DNA from: Lacrimispora amygdalina | Lineage (GTDB): Bacteria; Bacillota; Clostridia; Lachnospirales; Lachnospiraceae | Assembly: GCF_900205965.1 (NCBI RefSeq) | Contig: NZ_OAOF01000005.1 | Coordinates: 62,001-126,000 of the forward strand | Length of the DNA: 64,000 bases | Direction of reading: 5' to 3' | Program-made: the position numbers and the translations under genes | Shown here: positions 50,563 through 57,699 of the stretch, piece by piece | How positions within the stretch are numbered: position 1 is the stretch's first letter | How the letters are laid out: every line of letters begins with the position of its first letter | Notes under the pieces: generated by a model | What the model saw: only the letters and a program-made list of their open reading frames with translations | What the model was told of the DNA's origin: nothing | Databases searched by the model: none

Positions 50563-50882
50563 TGACAGATTGTAATTGTAATTGTGAGTGTAATTGTGAG
50601 TGTAATTGTAATGGATATAGCAATAGTATTGCTAACTGCAATATGTTATTAATGCAGATTTATCAATCATGTTTTGCAATGGACGATGTAATTCTGTATC
50701 TTGATACCCATCCCTGTGATCAGGATGCATTAAATTATTATCATTATGTAGCGAATATGCGTGAACAGGCTGTGAATGCCTACGAAGAGTATTGTGGACC
50801 GTTAATGTCGAACCATGTTATGGACGAAAACTACTGGACCTGGGTAAATGATCCATGGCCATGGGAAGGAGTGTGCGGCTAA
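50562..50882 (+). CDS. cotJB: CotJB spore coat protein with a Cys-Asn repeat N-terminus
   Basis: The 106-residue protein has the CotJB core (LLMQIYQSCFAMDDVILYLD, HPCDQDALNYYHYV, YEEYCGPL and WPWEGVCG) and an unusual N-terminal stretch TDCNCNCECNCECNCNGYSN that is absent from typical CotJB. The Cys-Asn/Glu repeat could bind metal or form disulfides in the coat. GGGAGGG precedes the ATG by 8 bases; the ATG overlaps the cotJA stop by 1 base and the gene's stop overlaps the cotJC start by 1 base. It is part of the coat complex with CotJA and CotJC. Confidence 0.9.
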   Translation: MTDCNCNCECNCECNCNGYSNSIANCNMLLMQIYQSCFAMDDVILYLDTHPCDQDALNYYHYVANMREQAVNAYEEYCGPLMSNHVMDENYWTWVNDPWPWEGVCG

Positions 50883-50980
50883 TGTGGAGATATGAAAAAA
50901 GGTTACAATATCCTGTAAATATTACAACACCAAATCCTAAAATCGCAACTTTTATTATGAGTCAGTATGGCGGACCTTAA
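50882..50980 (+). pseudogene. cotJC: cotJC, first segment (codons 1-32), interrupted by element 1
   Basis: The frame MWRYEKRLQYPVNITTPNPK continues to FIMSQYGGP and then meets a stop at 50978-50980 inside element 1. This is the CotJC N-terminus (manganese-catalase-like coat protein). Codons for YGGP are followed in normal CotJC by DGEL, whose glutamate is a predicted metal ligand; here the continuation appears 2.7 kb downstream at 53714. As it stands only a 32-residue peptide can be made. I see an interrupted gene that can be restored rather than a random decay. Confidence 0.9.
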
Positions 50981-50998
50981 GGCAATTGGATATAATAA
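50968..50998. other. attL of element 1: shared core plus phage-type arm
   Basis: The 10-base core TGGCGGACCT (50968-50977) is also present at 53713-53722. The element-side arm (50978-50998), read in reverse complement, matches the other element arm (53692-53712) at 12 of 21 positions, giving a dyad around the core. This is the structure of a serine-recombinase attP split into attL and attR. Confidence 0.8.
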
Positions 50999-52413
50999 AT
51001 AAAATTCATTTTTCCGGATTTTTTATCATAAACAATCTTTTTGACTACACTTCGTAATGCCCTTCCTTTTACTTCATTGCTTATTGTTTCGTCTGTTAAA
51101 ATGTCGCAGACGCTGCGGATTGTGCGGGGAGATGTCTCATTTTCTGTTTCAATGGAGTTTAATCTGTTTTTTAAATCTGTTTCTAATTTCAATAAACGTT
51201 CTTTGCCGGCACGGTACTCGTCTAAATCATCAATTCCATTTTCATAGGCTGTTTTTATTTTTTGTTTTTTTGTACGGAGTTTTTCCAATGCGGATTCCAG
51301 CTGTTGTTTCTCCCGGTAGGGTGGAGATAAAGGTATTTGGGTGTATTCAACGTTTTTTGCCGGATTAGCAGCAACCTGCTGTAAGGATTCGATGATGAGG
51401 GATTCAGCCTTTTTATCAGAAATGGAGCAGGACTCCTTATGAAGTCCTTTGGTATAGCGCCAGCATTGAAAATAACCGGATTGATGACCTGTTTTACTGC
51501 CGGCATTATAGCTTAACCCGGCTCCGCAATAGCCACAGACTAAAAGTCCGGATGCCCAATGCCTGCATGCAGAGACTTCCCGTCTGTTTCTTGGCCGGTA
51601 CTCCTGTTTCAAACGCAGTTGGTTTGCCTGAAAAACCGAAGTGACTTCTTTCCTGATTTCGTGGGTACCCTGAAACGAAATATTATTCCAGGTCACCGTT
51701 CCTTCATAAAATCTGTTTTTTAAGATTCGCTCTACCGCCCTTCTGTCAAACGGATTGCCCCGTTTGGTACAATATCCCTGATTGTTTGCCTCTTTTGCAA
51801 TGGAAGTAAGATCCATACCGTTATAAAAGGATTGATGGATTAATATCACAGCTTCATATTCCTTTTCTTCTATTATAAAAGGTTTTCCTTCTCCCACAGC
51901 CCGGTAGCCAAGGCAGGGAGCTGCCTGATAGCCGTTTCTCAAAGCTTTTTCCGTCATTCCCCGTGTGACTTCCCCGGATAAGTTTATAGAATAATATTCA
52001 TCAAACCATTCTATGATACTTTCAATCAGCCGACCGAACATCCCCTCCATGACAGGCTCAGAGACACTTTTTATAGCAATACCGCATTTTTTTCGAAGTA
52101 TACTTTTGTAAAACACGCTTTCTTCCTGATTACGAGCAAAGCGTGAAAATTTCCATAGATACAGGTATTGGAAAGGAGAGGGGTGTGACTTGGCTATGGA
52201 GATCATCCTCTGAAATTCTTTCCGGTTATCAGCCCGGCGTCCGCTGATTCCTTTTTCTTCTATAAATATATATTCATCAGGAATCCGCACTCCATCCGCA
52301 TTTGCCGCATTTTTAATTTCCCTGAGCTGGGCGGCTGGAGACAGCTCTGTCTGATCGTTTGTGCTTACCCGGACATAAGCGGCGCCAATGGGTTTTTGAT
52401 TATTTTTAATCAA
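50977..52413 (-). CDS. Large serine recombinase of element 1
   Basis: The 478-residue protein has an N-terminal resolvase domain with the catalytic serine in AAYVRVSTNDQTELS and the conserved arginines in KFSRFARN, a recombinase domain (residues about 160-260), a zinc ribbon with CGYCGAG and C-terminal coiled coil (near residues 370-430). Such enzymes integrate and excise between attP and attB without homology. The start is a TTG at 52413 with AAGGAA upstream; no ATG lies at a useful place and a longer TTG frame begins at 52464. The stop lies in the att core, so the gene ends at the element boundary. The family can be made directional by a small partner protein. Confidence 0.9.
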   Translation of the reverse strand: MIKNNQKPIGAAYVRVSTNDQTELSPAAQLREIKNAANADGVRIPDEYIFIEEKGISGRRADNRKEFQRMISIAKSHPSPFQYLYLWKFSRFARNQEESVFYKSILRKKCGIAIKSVSEPVMEGMFGRLIESIIEWFDEYYSINLSGEVTRGMTEKALRNGYQAAPCLGYRAVGEGKPFIIEEKEYEAVILIHQSFYNGMDLTSIAKEANNQGYCTKRGNPFDRRAVERILKNRFYEGTVTWNNISFQGTHEIRKEVTSVFQANQLRLKQEYRPRNRREVSACRHWASGLLVCGYCGAGLSYNAGSKTGHQSGYFQCWRYTKGLHKESCSISDKKAESLIIESLQQVAANPAKNVEYTQIPLSPPYREKQQLESALEKLRTKKQKIKTAYENGIDDLDEYRAGKERLLKLETDLKNRLNSIETENETSPRTIRSVCDILTDETISNEVKGRALRSVVKKIVYDKKSGKMNFIYYIQLP

Positions 52414-52503
52414 TTGATTTCCTTCTTTCCGATAATCAGAAAAGATACCTGGAAACAGGTACAATCCGTGTCACATACATTTTACATGAGAGGGGATGGA
52501 TTT

Positions 52504-52668
52504 ATGAATAGAAAAATCATAATTGAGAATTACATAGATTTAAACGATGATATCGTACTGCTAGACCTCCTTCCGGAGGAAAAGAAAAAAAGAGCGGGAG
52601 AACTGATCCGTGATCAGATGATGAAACATGCAGGTTTTACCAGCAGAGAGGAAAAACCGGTCATCTGA
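52504..52668 (+). CDS. Small acidic protein divergent from recombinase 1; candidate directionality factor
   Basis: A 54-residue protein, MNRKIIIENYIDLNDDIVLL, then EEKKKRAGELIRDQMM and a charged tail. AGAGGGG lies 8-9 bases before the ATG at 52504. It is transcribed away from the recombinase from the same intergenic region, 90 bases from the recombinase start, a usual place for a partner gene. I do not recognise a family. A CATACATT at 52474-52481 on the + strand resembles a sigma-E -10 box, which would fit sporulation-linked expression, but no good -35 is seen. Confidence 0.55.
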   Translation: MNRKIIIENYIDLNDDIVLLDLLPEEKKKRAGELIRDQMMKHAGFTSREEKPVI

Positions 52669-52683
52669 AGCATTGATGACCGG
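52652..52683 (-). terminator. Terminator of the RsiV-like gene, overlapping the end of the 54-residue gene
   Basis: A perfect 9-bp stem (52657-52665 with 52675-52683), 9-base loop, and TTTTT on the minus-strand side. The stop codon of the 54-residue gene lies in the loop. Confidence 0.7.
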
Positions 52684-52693
52684 CGGTATGTGT

Positions 52694-53356
52694 CTATGGA
52701 GTCTCTTTTTTGCAATTTTCAAAAGGAAAGAAGAATTCCGGAATTCCGGATGCATACGGAGCGATATCGTACTGCTGATAATAGATAACGATCCCGCAGG
52801 GCTTTAAGTAAAATGCATTCATATTAAAATTACCACGGATCAGTTCGGGATAGTCTTCAAAGTAGGAAGTCGGGGTTTCCTTCAAACGGTTTAAGATATC
52901 ATATTGAATAACGTTAAATATAGAATCATTAAGTTTATTGACATCAGTGAAAAAATCGGTCAGTTGCAGCTGACTGCCTGTCTGAAAATCCCATGTCTGA
53001 GACTGTCGCAGGGTATTACCGTGAGCCCCGCCCAGATATGTATATTGGTCGTTATAGAGGCTTGTAATACAGTTTTCATTATATGTGACCACATAATCCG
53101 AATAAAATTCATAGCTTTGGAAAGGAAATTCGTTGTTTTTTGCATACATGGCATCTTCCACAGCCTGGGCATATAAGACTTCACGGCAATATTTTTCTGC
53201 CTGACGGGACTGAATCTCATAAAACTGATTGATGGCCAGGGTGGTATCGGTTCCGCAGGTTGATGTGAAATAAGGGTAATGAATAGTATAGGTAAGTACG
53301 GGAACGTCGTTATGGAGGAGGACATCTGATATTGTTTTCTTAGAAATTGTCTGCAT
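52694..53356 (-). CDS. RsiV-like DUF3298/DUF4163 protein without a membrane anchor
   Basis: The 220-residue protein has the pattern of RsiV extracellular domains: YPYFTSTCGTDTTLAINQFY, YLGGAHGNTLRQSQTWDFQTG, and a C-terminal FNMNAFYLKPCGIVIYYQQYDIAPYA. In RsiV this domain is an anti-sigma factor ectodomain that binds lysozyme; here there is no signal peptide, membrane helix or anti-sigma part. Stand-alone copies of this domain are known in Clostridia with unknown roles. It lies inside element 1, which makes it cargo. A terminator follows on its own strand. Confidence 0.75.
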   Translation of the reverse strand: MQTISKKTISDVLLHNDVPVLTYTIHYPYFTSTCGTDTTLAINQFYEIQSRQAEKYCREVLYAQAVEDAMYAKNNEFPFQSYEFYSDYVVTYNENCITSLYNDQYTYLGGAHGNTLRQSQTWDFQTGSQLQLTDFFTDVNKLNDSIFNVIQYDILNRLKETPTSYFEDYPELIRGNFNMNAFYLKPCGIVIYYQQYDIAPYASGIPEFFFPFENCKKETP

Positions 53357-53488
53357 GAGTGCCTCTGGATAGAAAGTTTTTTATATTATATGAATGCTCA
53401 GATAGTTTATTGCGCAAAAAAGCGGATTCAGAAATAAAAGGTGTATAATTGGCGTAGATTTCACCATACTATCTTTGAGGTGAACCAA

Positions 53489-53650
53489 ATGAAAAATAGT
53501 GAAAAAAAGAATCAGAACTCCAGTCCAAAGGAAGAAAACAAAAAGCCCGAAACATTTCAAAATCACTGGGAAACAGGAAAATTCTTAGGTCCCAATACGT
53601 TGAGGCACGAAGAAAGCATTAAGGTGTACGAAGATAAGGAAGAGGAGTGA
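53489..53650 (+). CDS. Small hydrophilic protein at the right end of element 1
   Basis: A 53-residue, lysine- and glutamate-rich protein: MKNSEKKNQNSSPKEENKK, then HWETGKFLGPNTLRHEES and a tail EDKEEE. GAGGTG lies 7 bases before the ATG at 53489. A terminator hairpin overlaps its stop codon. It reads towards the second segment of cotJC, which starts 63 bases downstream. I do not recognise a family; small hydrophilic proteins are common in spores, which is only a suggestion. Confidence 0.6.
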   Translation: MKNSEKKNQNSSPKEENKKPETFQNHWETGKFLGPNTLRHEESIKVYEDKEEE

Positions 53651-53675
53651 TAACACGCTTCTCTTCCTTATTTTG
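53634..53675 (+). terminator. Terminator overlapping the 53-residue gene's stop codon
   Basis: Perfect 11-bp arms ATAAGGAAGAG/CTCTTCCTTAT (53634-53644, 53661-53671) with a 16-base loop and TTTT. It would block element transcripts from running into cotJC's second segment. Confidence 0.7.
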
Positions 53676-53691
53676 TGATTGATGGTAAATT

Positions 53692-53722
53692 CTATTATCT
53701 GTTTTTGCACTTTGGCGGACCT
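53692..53722. other. attR of element 1: phage-type arm plus shared core
   Basis: The arm at 53692-53712 and the core TGGCGGACCT (53713-53722) mirror the left end at 50968-50998. The core encodes the codons for GGP of cotJC in both copies, and the second segment of the gene starts here. Confidence 0.8.
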
Positions 53723-53845
53723 GATGGAGAAATGGGTGCTTCCATGCGCTATTTATCCCAGAGGTATGCAATGCCTTATAAAGAAGGGAAGGCGGTTTTG
53801 ACTGATATTGGTACGGAAGAACTGGCGCTTAATAGGTATCGGTAA
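53714..53845 (+). pseudogene. cotJC: cotJC, second segment (about 38 codons), interrupted by element 2
   Basis: The frame continues GGPDGEMGASMRYLSQRYAM and then KAVLTDIGTEELA, which matches the CotJC core with metal ligand residues (the E of DGEM, and EELA before the expected H). Directly after ELA the sequence leaves cotJC: LNRYR and a stop at 53843-53845. The last residues belong to the left part of the second element. With both elements removed, the gene should run on to the third segment, which must lie beyond base 64000. Confidence 0.88.
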
Positions 53846-53851
53846 TTGGCG

Positions 53852-55444
53852 TTATAAGTCGCGAAACGGGAGTTTTAGGTATACGTCGAGGGTGAAGGAG
53901 TCAACTCCCTGCCCAAGGCGTGTGCCTTTTTTTGTTTTGGTGTAGTATACGTGATCCACTATTTGTTTTAACAGGGCGTTTTTGCGTAATGGGTCTTCTG
54001 TTTTTGAGTAGGATTTTAAGACGTTCTCAAAATAGGGGATGAACTGTTCTTTTCTGATGATGCGTTCTTTTATTTCTTCTAGTTCACGTTCTATGGTCTT
54101 TATGAGATTTTCGTTGTCTTCCAGTTTTTTGTTTAAGTCTCCGGATCGTTTGCGGAAAAGGTCCAGGGAGTAGACTTGCTGTTCAAAGTAATCGTATACG
54201 GATTCAAGCTGCTTGTTTAGGATGTCAGCTTCATTTTTGTATTCTGTTAGAACGGATTTTTTACGCTCAAGGACTTCGGTCCAGTCACCGGTGTTTTCGC
54301 CCTGGATCCGGATTTTGTATTCTTTTAATGTTTTTTCCAGGAACTGAATCAGGCGTTCTTCTACCAGATAGTAGAAGGAGCCAACGGTAGGGCAGCCGTG
54401 TGTTTTGCATAGTACGGTATCATTGGGGTTCCTTTTGCCTGCAGGGCGGCGGTACATGGCTTTCTGGCACTCGCTGCAGTATAAAAGTCCGGCAAGAGTG
54501 GATTTAATTGTGGAAAAATTGGTGGGACGAAAGTTTGCTTCCAGCTTTTTTCTGGCGGCGTAGAAAACGTGTTCGTCAATGATCGGAGGGTGAATAGCAT
54601 CGAAGATCTCCGGGTTATTGTTAATGGGGCGGGAACGTTTAACTGTGCCGTTTTCTATGACTTTTAACTGCTTGCGCTTGCCAACCTCCAGTTTTCCGAT
54701 ATAGGCGTAATTTTTTAGAATTCCTTTTATGACTCCGGTTTCCCAGTGATCGGATCTGCGCGGGGATACTTTCATGTCGTCGAGCAGGTGGGCGATCTGA
54801 GTGGTGCCCAGGGGGAGTCCATCAGATTCCGGAGTTCCTTCGGTGAATAGCTGGAAGATGAACTGAACGATCTTTGCTTCTTCAGGAAGAGGAGAGAGGG
54901 TGTATCCTTTTTCGTGGGGAAGTTTCTCTCGTTCATATCCGTAAGGGGCAACGTTGGAGATCCATTTTCCTTCCTTGGTGGAAGCGCGCCGTCCGTTCTG
55001 TAAACGGCGGTTAATGATTTTGTATTCCCGTCTGCTCATGAATAGCCCGAATTCAGCGTATTCTTCGTCAAATTCATCGTTGGGGTCATAGGTCTTCATG
55101 GGGGTGATGATTTTTGTGTTTCCATATTTAAAGGTTTCCATGATTAGGCCCTGATCTCTGGTATCTCCACGGGCGAGACGCTCCAGCTCTACAACTAATA
55201 CACCATCAGGCTGCTCGTTTTCGATGTCGGAAAGCATACTCATCATTTCTGGGCGGGCGGCGATGGTTTCTCCGGATACTACTTCACGGTAGATGTGGGA
55301 GACGGTGATCTTTAATTGATCGGCCAGCTCGTTAAGGCGCTTTTCGTGTCTGGCCAGAGTCTCACCTTCGCCATGGGCTTCGGCTTCCCGGTCCTCTCTG
55401 GATTTGCGTAAGTACATGTAATAGATTCCTGATGGGTCAAGCAT
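53852..55444 (-). CDS. Large serine recombinase (phage integrase) of element 2
   Basis: The 530-residue protein has an N-terminal resolvase domain starting YYMYLRKSREDREAEAHGEG with the catalytic serine in RKSRED, then VELERLARGDTRDQG, a recombinase domain (about residues 150-260), zinc-binding cysteines in LLYCSECQKAMYRR and CKTHGC, and a coiled coil (about 380-470). It is only distantly related to recombinase 1 (different N-terminal and zinc motifs). Its stop is 7-23 bases from the cotJC boundary, as expected for an integrase beside attL. AGGAG lies 9 bases before the ATG. Confidence 0.93.
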   Translation of the reverse strand: MLDPSGIYYMYLRKSREDREAEAHGEGETLARHEKRLNELADQLKITVSHIYREVVSGETIAARPEMMSMLSDIENEQPDGVLVVELERLARGDTRDQGLIMETFKYGNTKIITPMKTYDPNDEFDEEYAEFGLFMSRREYKIINRRLQNGRRASTKEGKWISNVAPYGYEREKLPHEKGYTLSPLPEEAKIVQFIFQLFTEGTPESDGLPLGTTQIAHLLDDMKVSPRRSDHWETGVIKGILKNYAYIGKLEVGKRKQLKVIENGTVKRSRPINNNPEIFDAIHPPIIDEHVFYAARKKLEANFRPTNFSTIKSTLAGLLYCSECQKAMYRRPAGKRNPNDTVLCKTHGCPTVGSFYYLVEERLIQFLEKTLKEYKIRIQGENTGDWTEVLERKKSVLTEYKNEADILNKQLESVYDYFEQQVYSLDLFRKRSGDLNKKLEDNENLIKTIERELEEIKERIIRKEQFIPYFENVLKSYSKTEDPLRKNALLKQIVDHVYYTKTKKGTRLGQGVDSFTLDVYLKLPFRDL

Positions 55445-55489
55445 TATATCATCTCCTTGTATAGTTTACTTAATTTTGGGTACAAAAAT

Positions 55490-55509
55490 AACAGCTATTG
55501 CAAGCTGTT
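55490..55509. promoter_or_regulatory. Inverted repeat AACAGCT-ATTGCA-AGCTGTT upstream of the integrase
   Basis: Perfect 7-base arms lie upstream of a possible leftward promoter for the integrase gene (TTGTAC then TATACA on the minus strand, about 20-45 bases from the start codon). A candidate regulator site; the integrase would be a natural target for control. Confidence 0.35.
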
Positions 55510-55619
55510 TCCGAAAATGATATAATTCCATTGATGAGATGGATATATCTTTCCGGGAATCCGGCAAGAGAATCTATGTTTTATGCTCTGGGAGTTCGCA
55601 GCTCCTGGGGCTTTTTGTT

Positions 55620-57005
55620 TTATGCTGTTTCTGACTCTAAAATTGATAGTGTCTGGCGATATTCTGTTGCAGTAGGTATTCTTATGAATTCTACAGTATT
55701 GTTATAGTTTTCTTTCACTACCTTTTCAATTTCATCAAGTGATACATGGAAAAATTCTTTACGAAGATTAATTCTATTTACACTTTTTTGCTCAAAATAT
55801 TTATGAAGTGTATTCTCTAGTTCAGGGGCATTTTCTGAAAAAATCATGGCATGTACATCAAATTCGAAAGGTACTGATGCACTGCTCAGTTCTTTAACAC
55901 GATCCATTGGTTCAAGACGACGTGTCATACCAATTTTGTATATGTCTTCCCCAAAAGAACCTATGTTTGATATTATATACACATAACCGGCCCTGGCATT
56001 TGCTTCTCTTTCAAGCACAGTTTCTTTCTCTTTTTCCAGTTCATTAAGTTTCGATTCTAATTCTTTTATCTTATCTATATATAACTGTTTTTCTATGTCA
56101 TTTTGAGTTTTTTGCATATAGGCCATGAGCTTTGTAATTTCATTGGTGAATTGCATTTGATCCTTTTCTATTTTGGCTTTTTCCTTTTCTATTTCTCTAC
56201 GAACTTTTTCTTCTTCAATCATCTGTTCCTTTATTGCCTTTTGTTGTTCACGCTCTTGTTCCTTTTTTAATTCATAAGTATAAATTAGGTTTAATTCTTC
56301 TAATTTATATTCCAAAATACGTTTTGACAATTGGATACCATCTACGGCGAAGATTTTATTTAAGGACTCAAAGCATTTAGATATTTTATTTCTCATGGAA
56401 TCTATATTCTTAGTTGAGATGTTCATGAATATATTGTCACATTCTGCATTCAGACATCGTATGATCTGCTTAATATTATTATTAATTTCTTGCTTTGAGC
56501 CATAGGAAGTAACTATTACATATTCCTCCGATTTTAACATATCCTGTTCGTCAGACTTTAAAAGGGCTAATTTATTTTTACATTCTTCAGATGTTATTCC
56601 GTCATAATCGGAAATTTTATAGTGTTCTTCAATTAATGATTCATGCAGTGAAAAAAGTTCTTCTTTTAGAGCATCAAGTTCATTATTAATTGCTGTCTTT
56701 TGTCTGCTTATCTTTTCAGAATAATCATTAAAGTTATCTTGCATGGTCTTTTTCTTATTATCGTATTCTTCATTAATGTCACGACAAGCGATGTCATGCA
56801 ATATTTCTTTTTGATGAAAATTTGAGTCTAAATCTTTTATTTTATTCTCTAATTGATCAATTGCCCCATAGTGCTTGTTTATTTTGTTATTTTCAATTAT
56901 CTGTAGGATTAATAAAACCAAACCTATAATACCTGGAACAATAAAAACCCATAAAGCAAATAATAAGCAGATTAACCAAGTTTGCAAATACCATTTTTGT
57001 TTCAT
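55620..57005 (-). CDS. DUF4041/T5orf172 (GIY-YIG-like) membrane-anchored coiled-coil protein
   Basis: The 461-residue protein has an N-terminal membrane helix pair (about residues 8-36), long coiled coils (about 45-340, rich in Lys and Glu) and a C-terminal T5orf172/Mug113 domain of the GIY-YIG group with GYVYIISNIGSFGEDIYKIG, RLEPMDRVKELSSASVPF and ELENTLHKYF. Such proteins are common in phages and near integrases; their role is unknown and some GIY-YIG nucleases take part in defence or self-recombination. The ATG at 57005 has GAGGGA 7 bases upstream. It lies between integrase and repressor, a cargo position. Confidence 0.85.
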   Translation of the reverse strand: MKQKWYLQTWLICLLFALWVFIVPGIIGLVLLILQIIENNKINKHYGAIDQLENKIKDLDSNFHQKEILHDIACRDINEEYDNKKKTMQDNFNDYSEKISRQKTAINNELDALKEELFSLHESLIEEHYKISDYDGITSEECKNKLALLKSDEQDMLKSEEYVIVTSYGSKQEINNNIKQIIRCLNAECDNIFMNISTKNIDSMRNKISKCFESLNKIFAVDGIQLSKRILEYKLEELNLIYTYELKKEQEREQQKAIKEQMIEEEKVRREIEKEKAKIEKDQMQFTNEITKLMAYMQKTQNDIEKQLYIDKIKELESKLNELEKEKETVLEREANARAGYVYIISNIGSFGEDIYKIGMTRRLEPMDRVKELSSASVPFEFDVHAMIFSENAPELENTLHKYFEQKSVNRINLRKEFFHVSLDEIEKVVKENYNNTVEFIRIPTATEYRQTLSILESETA

Positions 57006-57075
57006 ACTCATTCCCTCTTCCATTGTATTTTTATTAAAAAGCCATAGGCTATTTTAATCCTTATTTGTCTGTGCT

Positions 57076-57552
57076 TTATTCATCAAAGAAAGCATCATCA
57101 TATTTTTTCATATCTTCGGTCACTTTGATATCTGTACGTTCGTGAGCAGCATTTGGCATAAGATGTGACTTATCTCCTTCTGACTTTTTCTTTATCAGTT
57201 TCGATATATTTGAAGTTTTACAGCGATTGTATTCCATTTCTAGGACCGTATCTACAGTATGTCTACCTTTATCATCTATGAAAATATATTTATCTAAAAG
57301 ACTCTGCTCTGCTTCGGTAATAAACGATTGATTTTGAGGATCCTCTTTTTCATTCGTACCTAGTAGTTCGTCAGCGCTTACATTTAATACTTTCGCAATT
57401 TTTTTTATTATTGCAACTCCGGGTTCTCTATTACCACTTTCATATAAAGAATAAGTGGATTTAGCAACACCTATTTTTTCTGCAACATCCTTTTGAGTCA
57501 TTTTTCTAGACGTGCGAGCTTCTTTTAAATTTCCGTGAAAATTATTTTCCAT
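57076..57552 (-). CDS. CI-like XRE-family repressor
   Basis: The 158-residue protein has an N-terminal helix-turn-helix (LKEARTSRKMTQKDVAEKIG, then VAKSTYSLYESGNREPGVAI) of the XRE type and a C-terminal part without the peptidase (LexA/CI) motif, so it is not a self-cleaving repressor. The ATG at 57552 has GGAGG 8 bases upstream. A consensus promoter on the minus strand is at 57574-57602 and operators lie upstream. It should maintain lysogeny by binding the GTTTGC sites. Confidence 0.9.
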   Translation of the reverse strand: MENNFHGNLKEARTSRKMTQKDVAEKIGVAKSTYSLYESGNREPGVAIIKKIAKVLNVSADELLGTNEKEDPQNQSFITEAEQSLLDKYIFIDDKGRHTVDTVLEMEYNRCKTSNISKLIKKKSEGDKSHLMPNAAHERTDIKVTEDMKKYDDAFFDE

Positions 57553-57573
57553 TAAGATACCTCCGTTAAATTG

Positions 57574-57602
57574 ATTATAAAATTCCCAAAGATGTTTGTC
57601 AA
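57574..57602 (-). promoter_or_regulatory. Consensus promoter for the repressor
   Basis: On the minus strand TTGACA (57602-57597), 17 bases, TATAAT (57579-57574): both boxes perfect. Confidence 0.9.
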
Positions 57603-57609
57603 TAGAAAA

Positions 57610-57699
57610 GTTTGCATTATGAAAACATTTTAGGGGATAAGGGGTTGACAAGTTTGCTTAATGCAATTATAGTATAATTAAAGTTTGCAATTAGCAAAC
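57610..57699. promoter_or_regulatory. Phage operator region with three GTTTGC sites
   Basis: A perfect palindrome GTTTGC-AATTA-GCAAAC lies at 57683-57699. Weaker copies start at 57610 (GTTTGCATTATGAAAAC) and 57652 (GTTTGCTTAATGCAA). Spacings are 42 and 31 bases. They surround the rightward promoter, as in a lysis-lysogeny switch. Confidence 0.8.
57645..57673 (+). promoter_or_regulatory. Rightward early phage promoter
   Basis: TTGACA (57645-57650), 17 bases and TATAGT (57668-57673); the second operator overlaps the spacer, so repressor binding would block it. Confidence 0.8.

Larger units (their letters stand above)
50978..53722. mobile_element. Serine-recombinase element 1 (about 2.75 kb) inserted in cotJC
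   Basis: Bounded by the two 10-base cores, it carries a large serine recombinase (minus strand), a divergent 54-residue ORF, an RsiV-like protein and a 53-residue hydrophilic protein. No transposase, resistance or replication genes are visible. Excision across the core would join codon P32 to the D of the second segment in frame. Excision is inferred from sequence and not shown. Confidence 0.85.

Noticed and set aside
50882-53845. cotJC break explained as a sequencing frameshift or ordinary pseudogene decay
   Set aside because: The two segments share a 10-base core at the joint, the frame is restored exactly by its recombination, and a recombinase lies beside each break.
55586-55618. GC-rich hairpin followed by TTTTTG as a terminator for a + strand gene
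   Set aside because: The stem is imperfect and no supported + strand gene ends just upstream; too weak to list.
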